Source of the DNA: Mycolicibacterium iranicum
GTDB taxonomy: Bacteria > Actinomycetota > Actinomycetes > Mycobacteriales > Mycobacteriaceae
Length of the DNA stretch: 64,000 bases
Direction: 5' to 3'
Assembly: GCF_014190915.1 (NCBI RefSeq)
Contig: NZ_JACHVU010000003.1
Coordinates: 1-64,000 of the forward strand
This document shows, piece after piece, positions 36,422-44,660 of this stretch. A program made the translations under genes and the position numbers. The notes beneath the pieces are model-generated. The model worked only from the letters and a program-made list of their open reading frames with translations. It ran no database searches and was not told the DNA's origin. Every line of letters starts with the position of its first letter. Position 1 is the stretch's first letter.

Positions 36422-36822
36422 GCGACCAGCTCCAGGCGCAGGTCGCTGATCCGCCATCCCGACGGTGTCCGGACCATCCGGTCGTGCCAGCGGCCGTGGA
36501 AGAAGCTGATGCCCTCGGCCCCGGGCAGGCGAACGGCGTTGAACCACATCGCGACCGCGGTCGCGGTATCGCCGTCGATACGGCATTCCACGTTGGTCAC
36601 GTAGTGCATACCGACGCTGATCGACCGCTGGTGCCGGTTCAGGTAGACGACGGCGTCGTCGCAGCCGCCCGCGAACAGACCGGCTGCCGAGTAGTCCACC
36701 CGGGCGTCCTCGGTGAACATCGAGCGATACAGCGCCCAGTCTTTCGAATCCACGGCGCGGCAGTACCGGGTCAGCAGATGGTCGATCTCGAGTTCGTCGC
36801 CTAGGGTCTCGACATCGCTCAC
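36418..36822 (-). CDS. SnoaL-like/NTF2-fold protein
   Basis: 134-residue paralogue of the next gene, with LLTRYCRAVDSKDWALYRS and MFTEDARVDYSAAG. GTG at 36822 overlaps the stop of the aldehyde dehydrogenase gene (GTGA), and its own stop overlaps the next start. The similarity and order suggest a local duplication. It might act on a ring-oxidised intermediate together with the dehydrogenase, but there is no direct evidence. Confidence 0.82.
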   Translation of the reverse strand: MSDVETLGDELEIDHLLTRYCRAVDSKDWALYRSMFTEDARVDYSAAGLFAGGCDDAVVYLNRHQRSISVGMHYVTNVECRIDGDTATAVAMWFNAVRLPGAEGISFFHGRWHDRMVRTPSGWRISDLRLELVA

Positions 36823-38303
36823 GCGGGCATGCCGATGGTCTTGGCGTCGAGGTATTCCTTGTATCCCTCCTCGCCGTTGCGGTAGCCCAGGCCGCTCTGC
36901 TTGGTTCCGCCGAACGGGCTGCCGATGCCGAAGTGGCTCTTGCCGTTGATGGTGACGTTGCCGGTGCGCATCCGGGTGGCCACCGAGAAGGCGCGCTCGA
37001 CGTCTCCGCCGCTCACCTCGCCGGAGAGGCCGTAGATGGTGTTGTTGGCGATCGCGACGGCGTCGTCGTCGGTGTCGTAGGGCGTGACTGTCAGGACGGG
37101 CCCGAAGATCTCCTCCTGGGCGATCTGCGAGTCGGGGTCGACGTCGGCCAGCAGGGTGGGCTGCGTGTAGTAGCCGACGGGAAGGTGCTCGGGCACGCCG
37201 CCGCCGGTGACCAGCCGCGCCCCGGACGCTATGCCCGACTGGATCAAGCCCAGCACCTTCTGCCGCTGGCCGTCGCTGATCTGTGGGCCCTGCATGTTGT
37301 TCGGGTCCCACGGATCGCCGACCGGGAAGTTCTCCATCATGTTCTTCATGATCTCGATACCTTCGTCATAGCGACTGCGCGGCAACAGGATCCGGCTGGG
37401 CAGGATGCAGCTCTGCCCGGACATGACGCACGCCATCAACGCCGCCATCGGCAGCGCCATGGAGAAGTCGGCGTCGTCGAGCACGATGTGGGCGCTCTTG
37501 CCGCCCAACTCCAGCAGGGTCTTCTTGACCGTGGGTGCACCCGCGGCCAGGATGGCGCGGCCGGTCGCGGTCGACCCCGTGAAGGTGATCATGTCCACCC
37601 GCGGATCCGAGGACAGCGCCGCGCCGACCTCGTTGGCGTTGGACACGACGACGTTGAAGACGCCCGCGGGGATGTCGGTCTCCTCGGCGACGATGCGGCC
37701 GTACTCGCTGCCCGACCACGGTGTCAGCTGAGCCGGTTTGAGCACGACCGTGTTGCCGGCCATCAGGGCGGGCACCGTCTCGGCGACGTTGAGGTAGAAC
37801 GGCACGTTCCACGGCGTGATGGCCCCGACGACACCGACGGGCTCGTAGTGGATCTTGCGCAGCGCCGGGCCCATCGCGGTTTCGTGGATGCCGTTGTCGA
37901 CCAGGTAGTCGAAGTTCCTGCCGTGGTCGGCCCAGTGCTTGACCTCGGCGATGGGACTCTCGATCTGGCTGCCGGTCACCTTGACCGGACAGCCCACCTC
38001 GGTGATCAGGACGCGGCGCAGCCGTTCCTTGTTGCGCTCGAACGCGTCGTGCAGCTGCATCAGGCAGTGGTAGCGGAACTCCAGGTCCCGGGACCAGTCG
38101 GTCTCGTCGAAGGCGCGTCGCGCCGCGGCGACCGCGCGGGCCATGTCGTCGACCGTGCCATCGGTGGCCTGGCCGGCCACCTGCTCACTGGCGGGATGGA
38201 TCACGTCGAATGTGGCTCCGCTGCCGGTGAATTGCAGTTCACCGTCGATGAGCATGCGCTCGTCGCCCGCGAGCACGCCGGTTTCGGTCTCCGCTGTCGT
38301 CAT
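36819..38303 (-). CDS. Aldehyde dehydrogenase (NAD(P)+)
   Basis: 494-residue ALDH-family enzyme that oxidises an aldehyde to a carboxylic acid. It has the general-base Glu265 in LELGGKS, the nucleophile Cys299 in SGQSC, the cofactor loop FTGSTATG and PWNVPF. ATG at 38303 is 10 bp from the TTTACA arm of dyad site 2; a longer frame to 38339 runs through the operator and is rejected. First gene of a three-gene operon. In the island it could oxidise the aldehyde produced by alcohol oxidation or ring opening. Confidence 0.92.
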   Translation of the reverse strand: MTTAETETGVLAGDERMLIDGELQFTGSGATFDVIHPASEQVAGQATDGTVDDMARAVAAARRAFDETDWSRDLEFRYHCLMQLHDAFERNKERLRRVLITEVGCPVKVTGSQIESPIAEVKHWADHGRNFDYLVDNGIHETAMGPALRKIHYEPVGVVGAITPWNVPFYLNVAETVPALMAGNTVVLKPAQLTPWSGSEYGRIVAEETDIPAGVFNVVVSNANEVGAALSSDPRVDMITFTGSTATGRAILAAGAPTVKKTLLELGGKSAHIVLDDADFSMALPMAALMACVMSGQSCILPSRILLPRSRYDEGIEIMKNMMENFPVGDPWDPNNMQGPQISDGQRQKVLGLIQSGIASGARLVTGGGVPEHLPVGYYTQPTLLADVDPDSQIAQEEIFGPVLTVTPYDTDDDAVAIANNTIYGLSGEVSGGDVERAFSVATRMRTGNVTINGKSHFGIGSPFGGTKQSGLGYRNGEEGYKEYLDAKTIGMPA

Positions 38304-38313
38304 GACAGCTAGC

Positions 38314-38339
38314 TTTACAAGTTTTCCGCCGAGTGTCAC
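38314..38339 (-). promoter_or_regulatory. 26-bp dyad operator/promoter, site 2 (aldehyde dehydrogenase operon)
   Basis: TTTACA-N14-TGTCAC. Read on the minus strand it is GTGACA, a 16-bp spacer, TAAAGC, and the ATG follows 8 bp later, so the transcript would be nearly leaderless. Confidence 0.65.
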
Positions 38340-38357
38340 GCTTTCGCGCGGACTTCC

Positions 38358-38903
38358 TCAGGTCGTCTTGATGCCCACCGCGTGCCGCAGCTGAGCCAGG
38401 AACTGGTCGTCGTCGTCGGCTCGCACGATGTAGTGCGACACGGCCACACGGATCGCCGTGGCCGCTTTGACCGCACTGTTGGCGCCGGGCAGAAGTTTCT
38501 CCAGTTGGGCGCGCATCAGCGGAATGATGTGGGCCAGGCGTGCGATGACGACCTCGGGTTCGATGTCGACGACGCGCACTCCCGAATAGGAGTGCTGATA
38601 TTCGACGATGAAACGCATCGCGGCGTCGACCCGCTCGGTGCCCCGCAGCCCGGCGGTCGCCTTGATGATCCCGGTCTCGAACATTTCGCGCTCGTAGATG
38701 CCGAAGGCTTCGAGCAGGGCCTGTTTGTCGGCGAACCAGCGGTAGAGGGTGGGGCGGGACACCCCCGCCTGCAACGCGACCTCGGACAGGCTCAGCTTGG
38801 TCTGGCCACTGCGACCGAGGACCTCGGCGGTCGCGACGAGGATCCGGTTCCTGGTCGAGGTGTCGTCGGTCTCGGCTCCGGCCTCGGATACTGGTTGATT
38901 CAC
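38358..38903 (-). CDS. TetR family regulator 1
   Basis: 181-residue TetR-type repressor. The DNA-binding domain contains TRNRILVATAEVLGRSGQTK and the helix-turn-helix ALQAGVSRPTLYRWFADKQ. The ligand domain is closely similar to the second TetR at 41398, including DIEPEVVIARLAHIIPLMR and FLAQLRHAVGIK, so they are paralogues. GTG at 38903. A diverged dyad (38917-38942) lies just upstream, consistent with autoregulation. It sits between the aldehyde dehydrogenase operon and the phosphotransferase gene. Confidence 0.92.
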   Translation of the reverse strand: MNQPVSEAGAETDDTSTRNRILVATAEVLGRSGQTKLSLSEVALQAGVSRPTLYRWFADKQALLEAFGIYEREMFETGIIKATAGLRGTERVDAAMRFIVEYQHSYSGVRVVDIEPEVVIARLAHIIPLMRAQLEKLLPGANSAVKAATAIRVAVSHYIVRADDDDQFLAQLRHAVGIKTT

Positions 38904-38916
38904 GTCCCTGCCCTTA

Positions 38917-38942
38917 CTTACGGGTTCGGTGTCGATCGTAAA
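38917..38942 (-). promoter_or_regulatory. 26-bp dyad operator, site 3 (TetR 1 upstream)
   Basis: CTTACG-N14-CGTAAA. This has the dyad geometry of the other sites with A to G and matching T to C changes in the inner position of each arm, so symmetry is kept. As a promoter it reads TTTACG, 16 bp, TAAGTA. Confidence 0.5.
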
Positions 38943-38985
38943 GCGTGCCGGGGCTGCGAGCCGACGGCGCGCGCGGGGTTGTTGG

Positions 38986-40128
38986 TCACAGGACCCTCCG
39001 GAGCAGGGCGATGGTCTCCAGGTCCTCCAGCGCGTCGAGGCTGTGTTCGAGGCCGCGCAGGGCGATGTCCTCCACCTGCATGCCTCCCATGCCCGCGGTG
39101 ATCAGTGTCGCGACGTAGGGGTACAGGGCGGCCTGGCGGTACCGGTCCCACAGGTCGTCGCGGTCCATATCCGGGCCGCCGTGTGCGACGAGGGACTGCC
39201 GGTATACGTCGAGCAGGTCGCGCTGGGTGTCGCGGCGCGCCCGCGTCGCCATTCCGGTGACCAGGGTGTAGGCGAGTTCCCGGCTCGGGTGGCCGCGCCG
39301 GACCGCCTGCCAGTCGAGCAGCCCGGCGGCACCCTGCGAGAAGTAGAGGTTGCCCGGGTGTGCGTCCCCGTGCATGACGGTGTGCGGAGGCCGGTCGATG
39401 TACGCCGCGGCGGCGCGGTAGTTGTCGTCGATGAAGCGGCCTCGCTGCACGGGCAGCCCTGTGCGCTCGGCGAGGCGGCGTGCCGAGGTTCTCAGCAGCG
39501 GCGCGGTCAGCAATGAGGCGCTGTCCTCGGACGCCGTGTACAGCCAGCCGAACGTCCCCATACCGCTGCGTGCGGGAAGACGGCCCCAGAACGTCGCGTG
39601 CAGGCGGGCGAGCAACTCGACCACCAGGGCGGCGCGGTCGGCGTCGATGGGGTGCAGCGTGTCCGGGAACTCGCAGTCATGCACCGCGAGGTCTTCGAGC
39701 ACCAGCACGAACCGGCCTGTGCGCGCGTCGAACCGGCAGCCATGGCAGCGCGGGACGCCGGTCAGCTCCGGGGCGAGCTGACTGTAGAAACGGGTCTCCG
39801 TGTCGGCCAGGTTGCCCAGTTCGCCCATCAGACGGGTGCCGACGGTCTCGGCGGCCATCTTGACGAAGACCGTGGCCGGGACGTCGTGCCCGGTCAGGGC
39901 GAGGCGGGCCCGGGACGACGTGCCGGCATCGCCGTCGAGCACCACCACCGAGTCGACGGGGCGGCCCAGCAGTTCGGACATCGTGGTGGCATCGAGATCC
40001 CCGACGGCGCGCGGCAGCGGCCGGAGCCGGCCGATGAGCGTGTCGGTGCCGATTCGGCCGAATCCGCGGCCAAGATGCAGGGCGAGGCCGGCGACCGGCG
40101 CGACGCGATCGGCGATGGCAGACACCAC
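38986..40128 (-). CDS. Phosphotransferase family protein (APH/ecdysteroid-kinase-like)
   Basis: 380-residue protein with a protein-kinase-like fold. VFVKMA supplies the ATP-binding Lys, VMHGDAHPGNLYF is the catalytic-loop Brenner motif with Asp, and LLDWQAVRRG is the metal-binding segment. Such kinases phosphorylate small molecules such as aminoglycosides, steroids or amino alcohols; in a catabolic island a substrate-activating kinase is plausible. Start GTG at 40128 or GTG at 40125; AGGAGG upstream is better spaced for 40125. It diverges from the CaiB gene. Confidence 0.85.
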   Translation of the reverse strand: MVSAIADRVAPVAGLALHLGRGFGRIGTDTLIGRLRPLPRAVGDLDATTMSELLGRPVDSVVVLDGDAGTSSRARLALTGHDVPATVFVKMAAETVGTRLMGELGNLADTETRFYSQLAPELTGVPRCHGCRFDARTGRFVLVLEDLAVHDCEFPDTLHPIDADRAALVVELLARLHATFWGRLPARSGMGTFGWLYTASEDSASLLTAPLLRTSARRLAERTGLPVQRGRFIDDNYRAAAAYIDRPPHTVMHGDAHPGNLYFSQGAAGLLDWQAVRRGHPSRELAYTLVTGMATRARRDTQRDLLDVYRQSLVAHGGPDMDRDDLWDRYRQAALYPYVATLITAGMGGMQVEDIALRGLEHSLDALEDLETIALLRRVL

Positions 40129-40163
40129 GAGCCTCCTAGGCTTGGACCGGTAGCGTCAACAGA

Positions 40164-40189
40164 GTTACAAACGTCCGATAGTTTGTAAA
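40164..40189 (+). promoter_or_regulatory. 26-bp dyad operator/promoter, site 4 (CaiB gene)
   Basis: GTTACA-N14-TGTAAA, the most symmetric copy (8-bp perfect arms if extended, TTACAAAC and GTTTGTAA). On the plus strand it reads GTTACA, 16 bp, TAAAGT, with the CaiB start 19 bp after the -10. It lies in the divergent gap to the phosphotransferase gene. Confidence 0.7.
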
Positions 40190-40210
40190 GTGCAGAGAGG
40201 CGCGGGTGCG

Positions 40211-41401
40211 ATGGCGGGTCCGCTCGAAGGCGTGAAGGTCGTCGAACTCGGCGTCTGGGTGGCCGGGCCGGCGGCGGGCGGCATCCTCGCCGACTGGGGT
40301 GCCGACGTCGTGAAGATCGAGCCGCCCGGTGGCGATCCGGCGCGAACCTTCGGCCGGATGCTGGGGATCGACCCGCAAGACCGTCACCATGTCAGCCCAC
40401 CTTTCCAGATGGACAACCGCGGCAAGCGCGGCATCGTGCTGGATCTGGCCACCCCGCAAGGGAAAGCCCATGCACGGGACCTGATCGCCGACGCCGATGT
40501 GTTCCTGACGAACATCCGCACCGGGGCGTTGCGGCGTATCGGTCTGGATTTCGAGGCGGTGGCCGCGACCAATCCACGCCTGGTCTACGGCCTGATCACC
40601 GGCTACGGCGCCGAGGGCCCGGACGCCGACCGGCCGGCCTACGACGTCGCGGCGTTCTGGGCCAGGGCAGGTCTGGCGCACCTGCTGACCAGGCCCGGTC
40701 AGGCACCGCCGTTCCAGCGTGGCGGCATGGGCGATCACATGGCGGGAATGACGCTCGCCGGGGCGATCTGCGCTGCGCTGGTGGCGCGCACACGCACCGG
40801 CGCGGGTCAGCTGGTGTCCACGTCGCTGTATCGCCAGGGTGCCTACACCGTCAGCTTCGACCTCAACACCTTCCTGATCACCGGCCACGCGATCGCCATC
40901 GGTCAGCGCGAAACCATGGCCAACCCCTGCATGAACAACTACACCGCCGGCGACGGACGGCGGTTCTGGCTGGTCGGTCTGCAGGGCGAACGACACTGGC
41001 CCGCACTGTGTGCCGCCGTCGGCCGGCCGGACTGGACGGCCGACGAACGGTTCGCCACCGGACGGAGCCGCGCGGTCAACGCCGTGGAGCTGATCTCCGA
41101 ACTCGACGTGATCTTCGCGCAGAAGAGCCTGGACGAGTGGGCACACATCTTCTCCGCACATCCGGACCTGTTCTGGTCGCCCATCAACTCGATGGAGGAC
41201 GTGCTCGGCGATGAGCAGTTCCACGCGGCCGGGGGAATCGTCTACGTGCCCGACGCCGACGGCGGCGCGGTGCCGATGGTCGCCACACCGGCGGATTTCC
41301 ACGGCACACCCACCGAAATACGTTCCAGCGCTCCGGAACTGGGGGAGCACACCGAGGAGGTTCTCGCCGAGATCGCCCGCCCCGCGACCGGTGGCGGCTA
41401 G
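40211..41401 (+). CDS. CaiB/BaiF (class III) CoA-transferase
   Basis: 396-residue CoA-transferase. Family features: GPLEGVKVVELGVWVAGPAA at the N-terminus, GADVVKIEPPGGDP, TNIRTGALRR and the probable catalytic Asp in GMGDHMAGMT. It could attach CoA to the acid made by the aldehyde dehydrogenase, as no acyl-CoA synthetase is found in the island. ATG at 40211 is preferred over the GTG at 40190, which overlaps the -10. It ends in a 4-bp overlap with the convergent TetR 2 gene. Confidence 0.9.
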   Translation: MAGPLEGVKVVELGVWVAGPAAGGILADWGADVVKIEPPGGDPARTFGRMLGIDPQDRHHVSPPFQMDNRGKRGIVLDLATPQGKAHARDLIADADVFLTNIRTGALRRIGLDFEAVAATNPRLVYGLITGYGAEGPDADRPAYDVAAFWARAGLAHLLTRPGQAPPFQRGGMGDHMAGMTLAGAICAALVARTRTGAGQLVSTSLYRQGAYTVSFDLNTFLITGHAIAIGQRETMANPCMNNYTAGDGRRFWLVGLQGERHWPALCAAVGRPDWTADERFATGRSRAVNAVELISELDVIFAQKSLDEWAHIFSAHPDLFWSPINSMEDVLGDEQFHAAGGIVYVPDADGGAVPMVATPADFHGTPTEIRSSAPELGEHTEEVLAEIARPATGGG

Positions 41402-41934
41402 TGGGCGTCGAGAGGGGGCTTGACGCGCGCGGCATGCCGTAGCTGCGCCAGGAAGTCCTCGGTGTCGTCGCTGCGCACGAGGTACTGCGAGATCGCCACG
41501 CGCACGGCGGTGGCGGCCGACAACGCGGCGTCGGGACCCAGGCACAGCCGTTGAAGTCGTTCGCGCATCAGCGGCAGGACGCGGGTCATCCTGCGGATCA
41601 CCTGGTCGGGCTCGACGTCGATCATGCGCAGGCCGGGGTAGGACAGCTGGTATTCGACGATGACCCGCAGTGCGGCATCGAGACGTTCGTGCGGTGGCAC
41701 TTCGGCGGTGGCTTTGGCGATGGCGCGTTCGTAGTACTGGCGCTCCCACACCGCGAACACGTCGAGCAGTTCCCGCTTGTCGGTGAAATAGCGGTAGAGG
41801 GTGGGTCGGGATACGCCCGCCTGCGCGGCCACTTCCGACAGCGACAGTTTGGCAGTACCGTTGCGGCCCAACACCTCTGCGGTCGCCGCCAGGATGCGCT
41901 GACGCGTCGCGTTGTCAGGCGGCTTCTGCTGCAT
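41398..41934 (-). CDS. TetR family regulator 2
   Basis: 178-residue TetR-type repressor, paralogous to TetR 1: TRQRILAATAEVLGRNGTAK, helix-turn-helix AAQAGVSRPTLYRYFTDK, and ligand-domain segments DVEPDQVIRRMTRVLPLMR and FLAQLRHAARVK. ATG at 41934 is 7 bp after the -10 of dyad site 5, so it would be a leaderless transcript; the longer frame to 42171 is not supported. It diverges from the ferredoxin gene and probably represses itself and other dyad-linked genes. Confidence 0.92.
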   Translation of the reverse strand: MQQKPPDNATRQRILAATAEVLGRNGTAKLSLSEVAAQAGVSRPTLYRYFTDKRELLDVFAVWERQYYERAIAKATAEVPPHERLDAALRVIVEYQLSYPGLRMIDVEPDQVIRRMTRVLPLMRERLQRLCLGPDAALSAATAVRVAISQYLVRSDDTEDFLAQLRHAARVKPPLDAH

Positions 41935-41943
41935 CCTGCACAC

Positions 41944-41969
41944 TTTACAAAATATTGTCGAAGTGTCAC
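41944..41969 (-). promoter_or_regulatory. 26-bp dyad operator/promoter, site 5 (TetR 2/ferredoxin)
   Basis: TTTACA-N14-TGTCAC in the divergent gap between TetR 2 and the ferredoxin gene. On the minus strand: GTGACA, 16 bp, TAAAGT, then ATG after 7 bp. Confidence 0.7.
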
Positions 41970-42016
41970 GCTGAATCGGTGATGACGTCATCGGCCGGCG
42001 CACCCTCGGAGCGGTC

Positions 42017-42208
42017 ATGAAGGTCGGGGTGGACCTCGACAAGTGCACCGGCCACGGCATCTGCGAGTCGATCGCCGACGAGGTGTTCGAGGTGCAGGAC
42101 GACGGCACCCTGGTGATCCACGGCGCCGACCGTCCCGAGGCCGACCGCGGCCGCATGCAGCAGGCGGTCACGCAGTGCCCTGCGGCGGCGCTGCGCCTGA
42201 GCGGCTAG
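42017..42208 (+). CDS. 3Fe-4S-type ferredoxin, P450 partner
   Basis: 63-residue ferredoxin with Cys10, Cys16 and Cys54 and a His (13) in place of the second Cys, in CTGHGIC and QCPAAAL. This CX2HX2C...CP pattern is typical of ferredoxins that reduce mycobacterial P450s. The P450 gene of the island starts 2.4 kb away on the same strand. The ferredoxin shares dyad site 5 with TetR 2. No ferredoxin reductase is present in the window. Its stop overlaps the convergent thioesterase gene by 4 bp. Confidence 0.93.
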   Translation: MKVGVDLDKCTGHGICESIADEVFEVQDDGTLVIHGADRPEADRGRMQQAVTQCPAAALRLSG

Positions 42209-43014
42209 CTTCGGGGTCGGACGAGCACCGACTGCTGGATGGCACCGACGGCACCGGTCTCGTCGAACAGGGTGCCCCGTGTGGTGCCGATTCCGTCTGG
42301 GCCGTAACTGGTCTCGGCGCGGATACCGATCCATTCGCCGTCCGGTACCCGGTGCACGTGCACGGCCAGATCGGTGTTGAGAAAGGTCCACCGGCGGATG
42401 TCGAGTTTGGTGCCGATCCCGTTGGCGTCGTCGGCGACGGCGAACAGGCGTTCCAGCGGCGTCATGGTCTCTCCCTCGACCAGATCGACTTCCGGCCTGA
42501 TCCAGGACTCGCCGGGCCCGTCGGCCATCGGGGTGGTCAGCCATCGCCAGTCGAGGCTGTGGACGTAGTTGACGTCCCAGTTCTTCTTCATGTCCCGGCT
42601 GCGTGCCTCGGAGAGCGGACGAAGGGGTTCGGCCGGGTTGTGGACGACGGCCGCGGTGTCGAGGGTCTGCAGGCGCCACCCGCTGGCGCGGGCCACCGGC
42701 CGGGGTCGGCCGTCGGGCCCCGGTGCCAGCATCTCGGCGCTGACCAGCTCGATCTGCTTTCCCGGGCGTTCGCGCCGGGATCGCACCCACAGGTCACCGT
42801 CGACGGGCACGGGGCCGAGCAGGTCGACGAGCACGCGGCTGAGCCTGGTGTCCGCCCGCGGTTCGCAGCGCTGCAGGGCGCGCACCAGGAGCGCCGACAC
42901 GGGAGCGGCGTGCTGGATCGCAGGAGACCATGTGCTGCGGACGAAATCGCGGGCGGTGAACTTCTCGCCCCGCTCGTCGTCGTCAGCGGCCAGCGTGTAG
43001 TACGAATCCGGCAT
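42205..43014 (-). CDS. Thioesterase family protein (double hotdog)
   Basis: 269-residue protein resembling the acyl-CoA thioesterase-like 4HBT_3 family: FTARDFVRSTWSPAIQHAAP near the start, LVDLLGPVPVDGDLWV and WTFLNTDLAVHVHRVPDGEW. It lacks an obvious TesB HLQF motif, so hydrolysis is inferred only from family. ATG at 43014 has GAGAGG upstream; it follows the SMP-30 gene by 11 bp on the same strand, forming a two-gene operon under dyad site 6. Confidence 0.78.
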   Translation of the reverse strand: MPDSYYTLAADDDERGEKFTARDFVRSTWSPAIQHAAPVSALLVRALQRCEPRADTRLSRVLVDLLGPVPVDGDLWVRSRRERPGKQIELVSAEMLAPGPDGRPRPVARASGWRLQTLDTAAVVHNPAEPLRPLSEARSRDMKKNWDVNYVHSLDWRWLTTPMADGPGESWIRPEVDLVEGETMTPLERLFAVADDANGIGTKLDIRRWTFLNTDLAVHVHRVPDGEWIGIRAETSYGPDGIGTTRGTLFDETGAVGAIQQSVLVRPRS

Positions 43015-43025
43015 TCTCGCCTCTC

Positions 43026-43868
43026 TCAATGCAGGTGCGGTTCGCCGACGAAGCCGGCGGCGGGTATGTCCACGGTCGTGGCGTCCAGGCGTGAAAGCGT
43101 TGTCCCGCGCAGCTTCTCGGGATAGGCGTCGGTGGTGGTCACCATGAACAGTGTCCGGCCTTCGGGTCCGCCGAGCGTGCAGGCGATGGCGGTGCGCCCT
43201 CCGGTGTCGATGCGGTCGGTCACCCGGCCACCGTCGGTGATCCGCTGGAACTGGTGCGCAAGCGTCATGCCGGCCCACACGCCGCCCTCGTCGTCGAGAC
43301 AGATGCCGTCGGGCGGTCCCTCCAGACCGTCGGCGAACACCGTTCTCCCGGAGAGGTTTCCGTCCTCGGCGATGTCGAACGCGCTCAGTCGCCGCCCGGT
43401 GGACTCGGCGACCAGAAGGGTCGCGCCGTCCGGGGTGATCGCCAAACCGTTCGGGAACTCCAGCCCATCGGCGACGACGGTGGTACGCCGGCCGTCCTCG
43501 GGGTCGACCCGCACGATGACGCCGCCGTGGCGCGCCTGAGATCCGACGTAGGCGCAGCCGTGCCGGTCGATCACCATGTCGCCCAGGTCGGCGGGCACCA
43601 GCGGCGACAGATCGGCCACGGTCACCACCGACTCGCCGTCGTAGGCCAGCACCGCCCTGCGTTCGGTGGACACGATCAGCAGCGTGCCGTCGGGTCGAAA
43701 ACCCAAGCCGGACGGCGCATGACCGCGCAGCGGCAGCGTGCTCGTCTCGCCTCCGAGTGTGACCGTGTGCACGGCTTCGCCCAGCATGTCGGAGAACCAG
43801 ACGAGGCCCTCGAACCAGCGCGGGCCCTCTCCGAAGCAGAAGCCGTCGGCCAACGGGGTGAACGTCAT
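43026..43868 (-). CDS. SMP-30/gluconolactonase family lactonase
   Basis: 280-residue six-bladed beta-propeller protein. Metal ligands can be placed at Glu in FGEGPRWFEG, Asn in NGLAITPDG and Asp in DGICLDDEGG. Relatives hydrolyse lactones, so it may open the lactone formed by the Baeyer-Villiger enzyme of the island. ATG at 43868 lies 6 bp after the -10 of dyad site 6, so the mRNA is likely leaderless. Confidence 0.88.
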   Translation of the reverse strand: MTFTPLADGFCFGEGPRWFEGLVWFSDMLGEAVHTVTLGGETSTLPLRGHAPSGLGFRPDGTLLIVSTERRAVLAYDGESVVTVADLSPLVPADLGDMVIDRHGCAYVGSQARHGGVIVRVDPEDGRRTTVVADGLEFPNGLAITPDGATLLVAESTGRRLSAFDIAEDGNLSGRTVFADGLEGPPDGICLDDEGGVWAGMTLAHQFQRITDGGRVTDRIDTGGRTAIACTLGGPEGRTLFMVTTTDAYPEKLRGTTLSRLDATTVDIPAAGFVGEPHLH

Positions 43869-43876
43869 ATGACGAC

Positions 43877-43902
43877 TTTACAAAACACGCGGCAAGTGTC
43901 AC
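43877..43902 (-). promoter_or_regulatory. 26-bp dyad operator/promoter, site 6 (SMP-30/P450 operon)
   Basis: TTTACA-N14-TGTCAC. On the minus strand: GTGACA, 16 bp, TAAAGT, then ATG of the SMP-30 gene after 6 bp. The same gap is the upstream region of the seven-gene P450 operon, so one operator could serve both. Confidence 0.7.
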
Positions 43903-43955
43903 GCTCGCTGGGTGCAGCTGTCAATCAGGAGCATGACCGTCGAGATGACGCCGCG

Positions 43956-44660
43956 ATGAAGCGCTACCACAGCCACACCCTGCTCTACCTGCACGAGACG
44001 ATCGATCTCGGATCCGCGCGCGCAGACGAGTTCGTCGCGGAGTTCAGCGCGAGCTACCACCCGATGATGAGTGAGCTGGGTGCCCGACTGTTCGGGATGT
44101 GGGAGACCACGCCGTACAACGGACACTGGCCCCAGGTCACGATCATCTGGGAGATCGACGCTTTCGCCGACTATGCGCGCATCGGCCGGGCGCAGGCCCG
44201 CGGCGGAAGCCACGCGACCGCAGCGGACCGGTGGTCGGAATACCTGCGTGGCTCCGGCGCCAGGGGGGAGGGCCGCATCATGTACGCCGGGCGCAGCAAC
44301 AGGACGCTCGCTGAGCTGCAGGTCGGGCAGTTCACCGCGGGCCTGGTGATCCAGGAGGTCATGCAGACCAAGCCGGGTCGGCAGGACGACTACATCCGCG
44401 AACTCGAACGCCTCTACGTGCCCTGGTCGGAGTCGACCGGTAAGCGGTGGCTCGGCTCGTTCATCACCACGTTCCGATTCAACGAGGTGATCCACTACTG
44501 GGCGCTGGACGGGGACTGGGCGTGCTTCGAGAACCACTACCCGTCGTGGAAGGACAGCCCGCCCGCCGAGATCGTCACCTGGATGAGCGTGGCGCCCGCA
44601 CTGCGCGACGGCTGGGAGGACTCGATCCTGGCCGCCCTCCCTCCGTCCCCCCTGCAGTGA
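43956..44660 (+). CDS. NIPSNAP/EthD-like protein of unknown function
   Basis: 234-residue protein that looks like two repeated ferredoxin-like halves, each with an aromatic-rich WEIDAFADYARI or WALDGDWACFENH strand-helix unit. Such dimeric alpha/beta barrel proteins often accompany oxidative pathways without a defined role. ATG at 43956 overlaps the stop of an 8-codon open frame (43933-43959), and the P450 gene starts at its own stop. First gene of a tightly packed seven-gene operon. Confidence 0.65.
   Translation: MKRYHSHTLLYLHETIDLGSARADEFVAEFSASYHPMMSELGARLFGMWETTPYNGHWPQVTIIWEIDAFADYARIGRAQARGGSHATAADRWSEYLRGSGARGEGRIMYAGRSNRTLAELQVGQFTAGLVIQEVMQTKPGRQDDYIRELERLYVPWSESTGKRWLGSFITTFRFNEVIHYWALDGDWACFENHYPSWKDSPPAEIVTWMSVAPALRDGWEDSILAALPPSPLQ

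Noticed and set aside
42205..43902. Reading the thioesterase frame as a 565-residue protein extending through the SMP-30 gene
   Set aside because: The SMP-30 gene is complete in another frame, and the thioesterase has a good ATG with ribosome-binding site at 43014.
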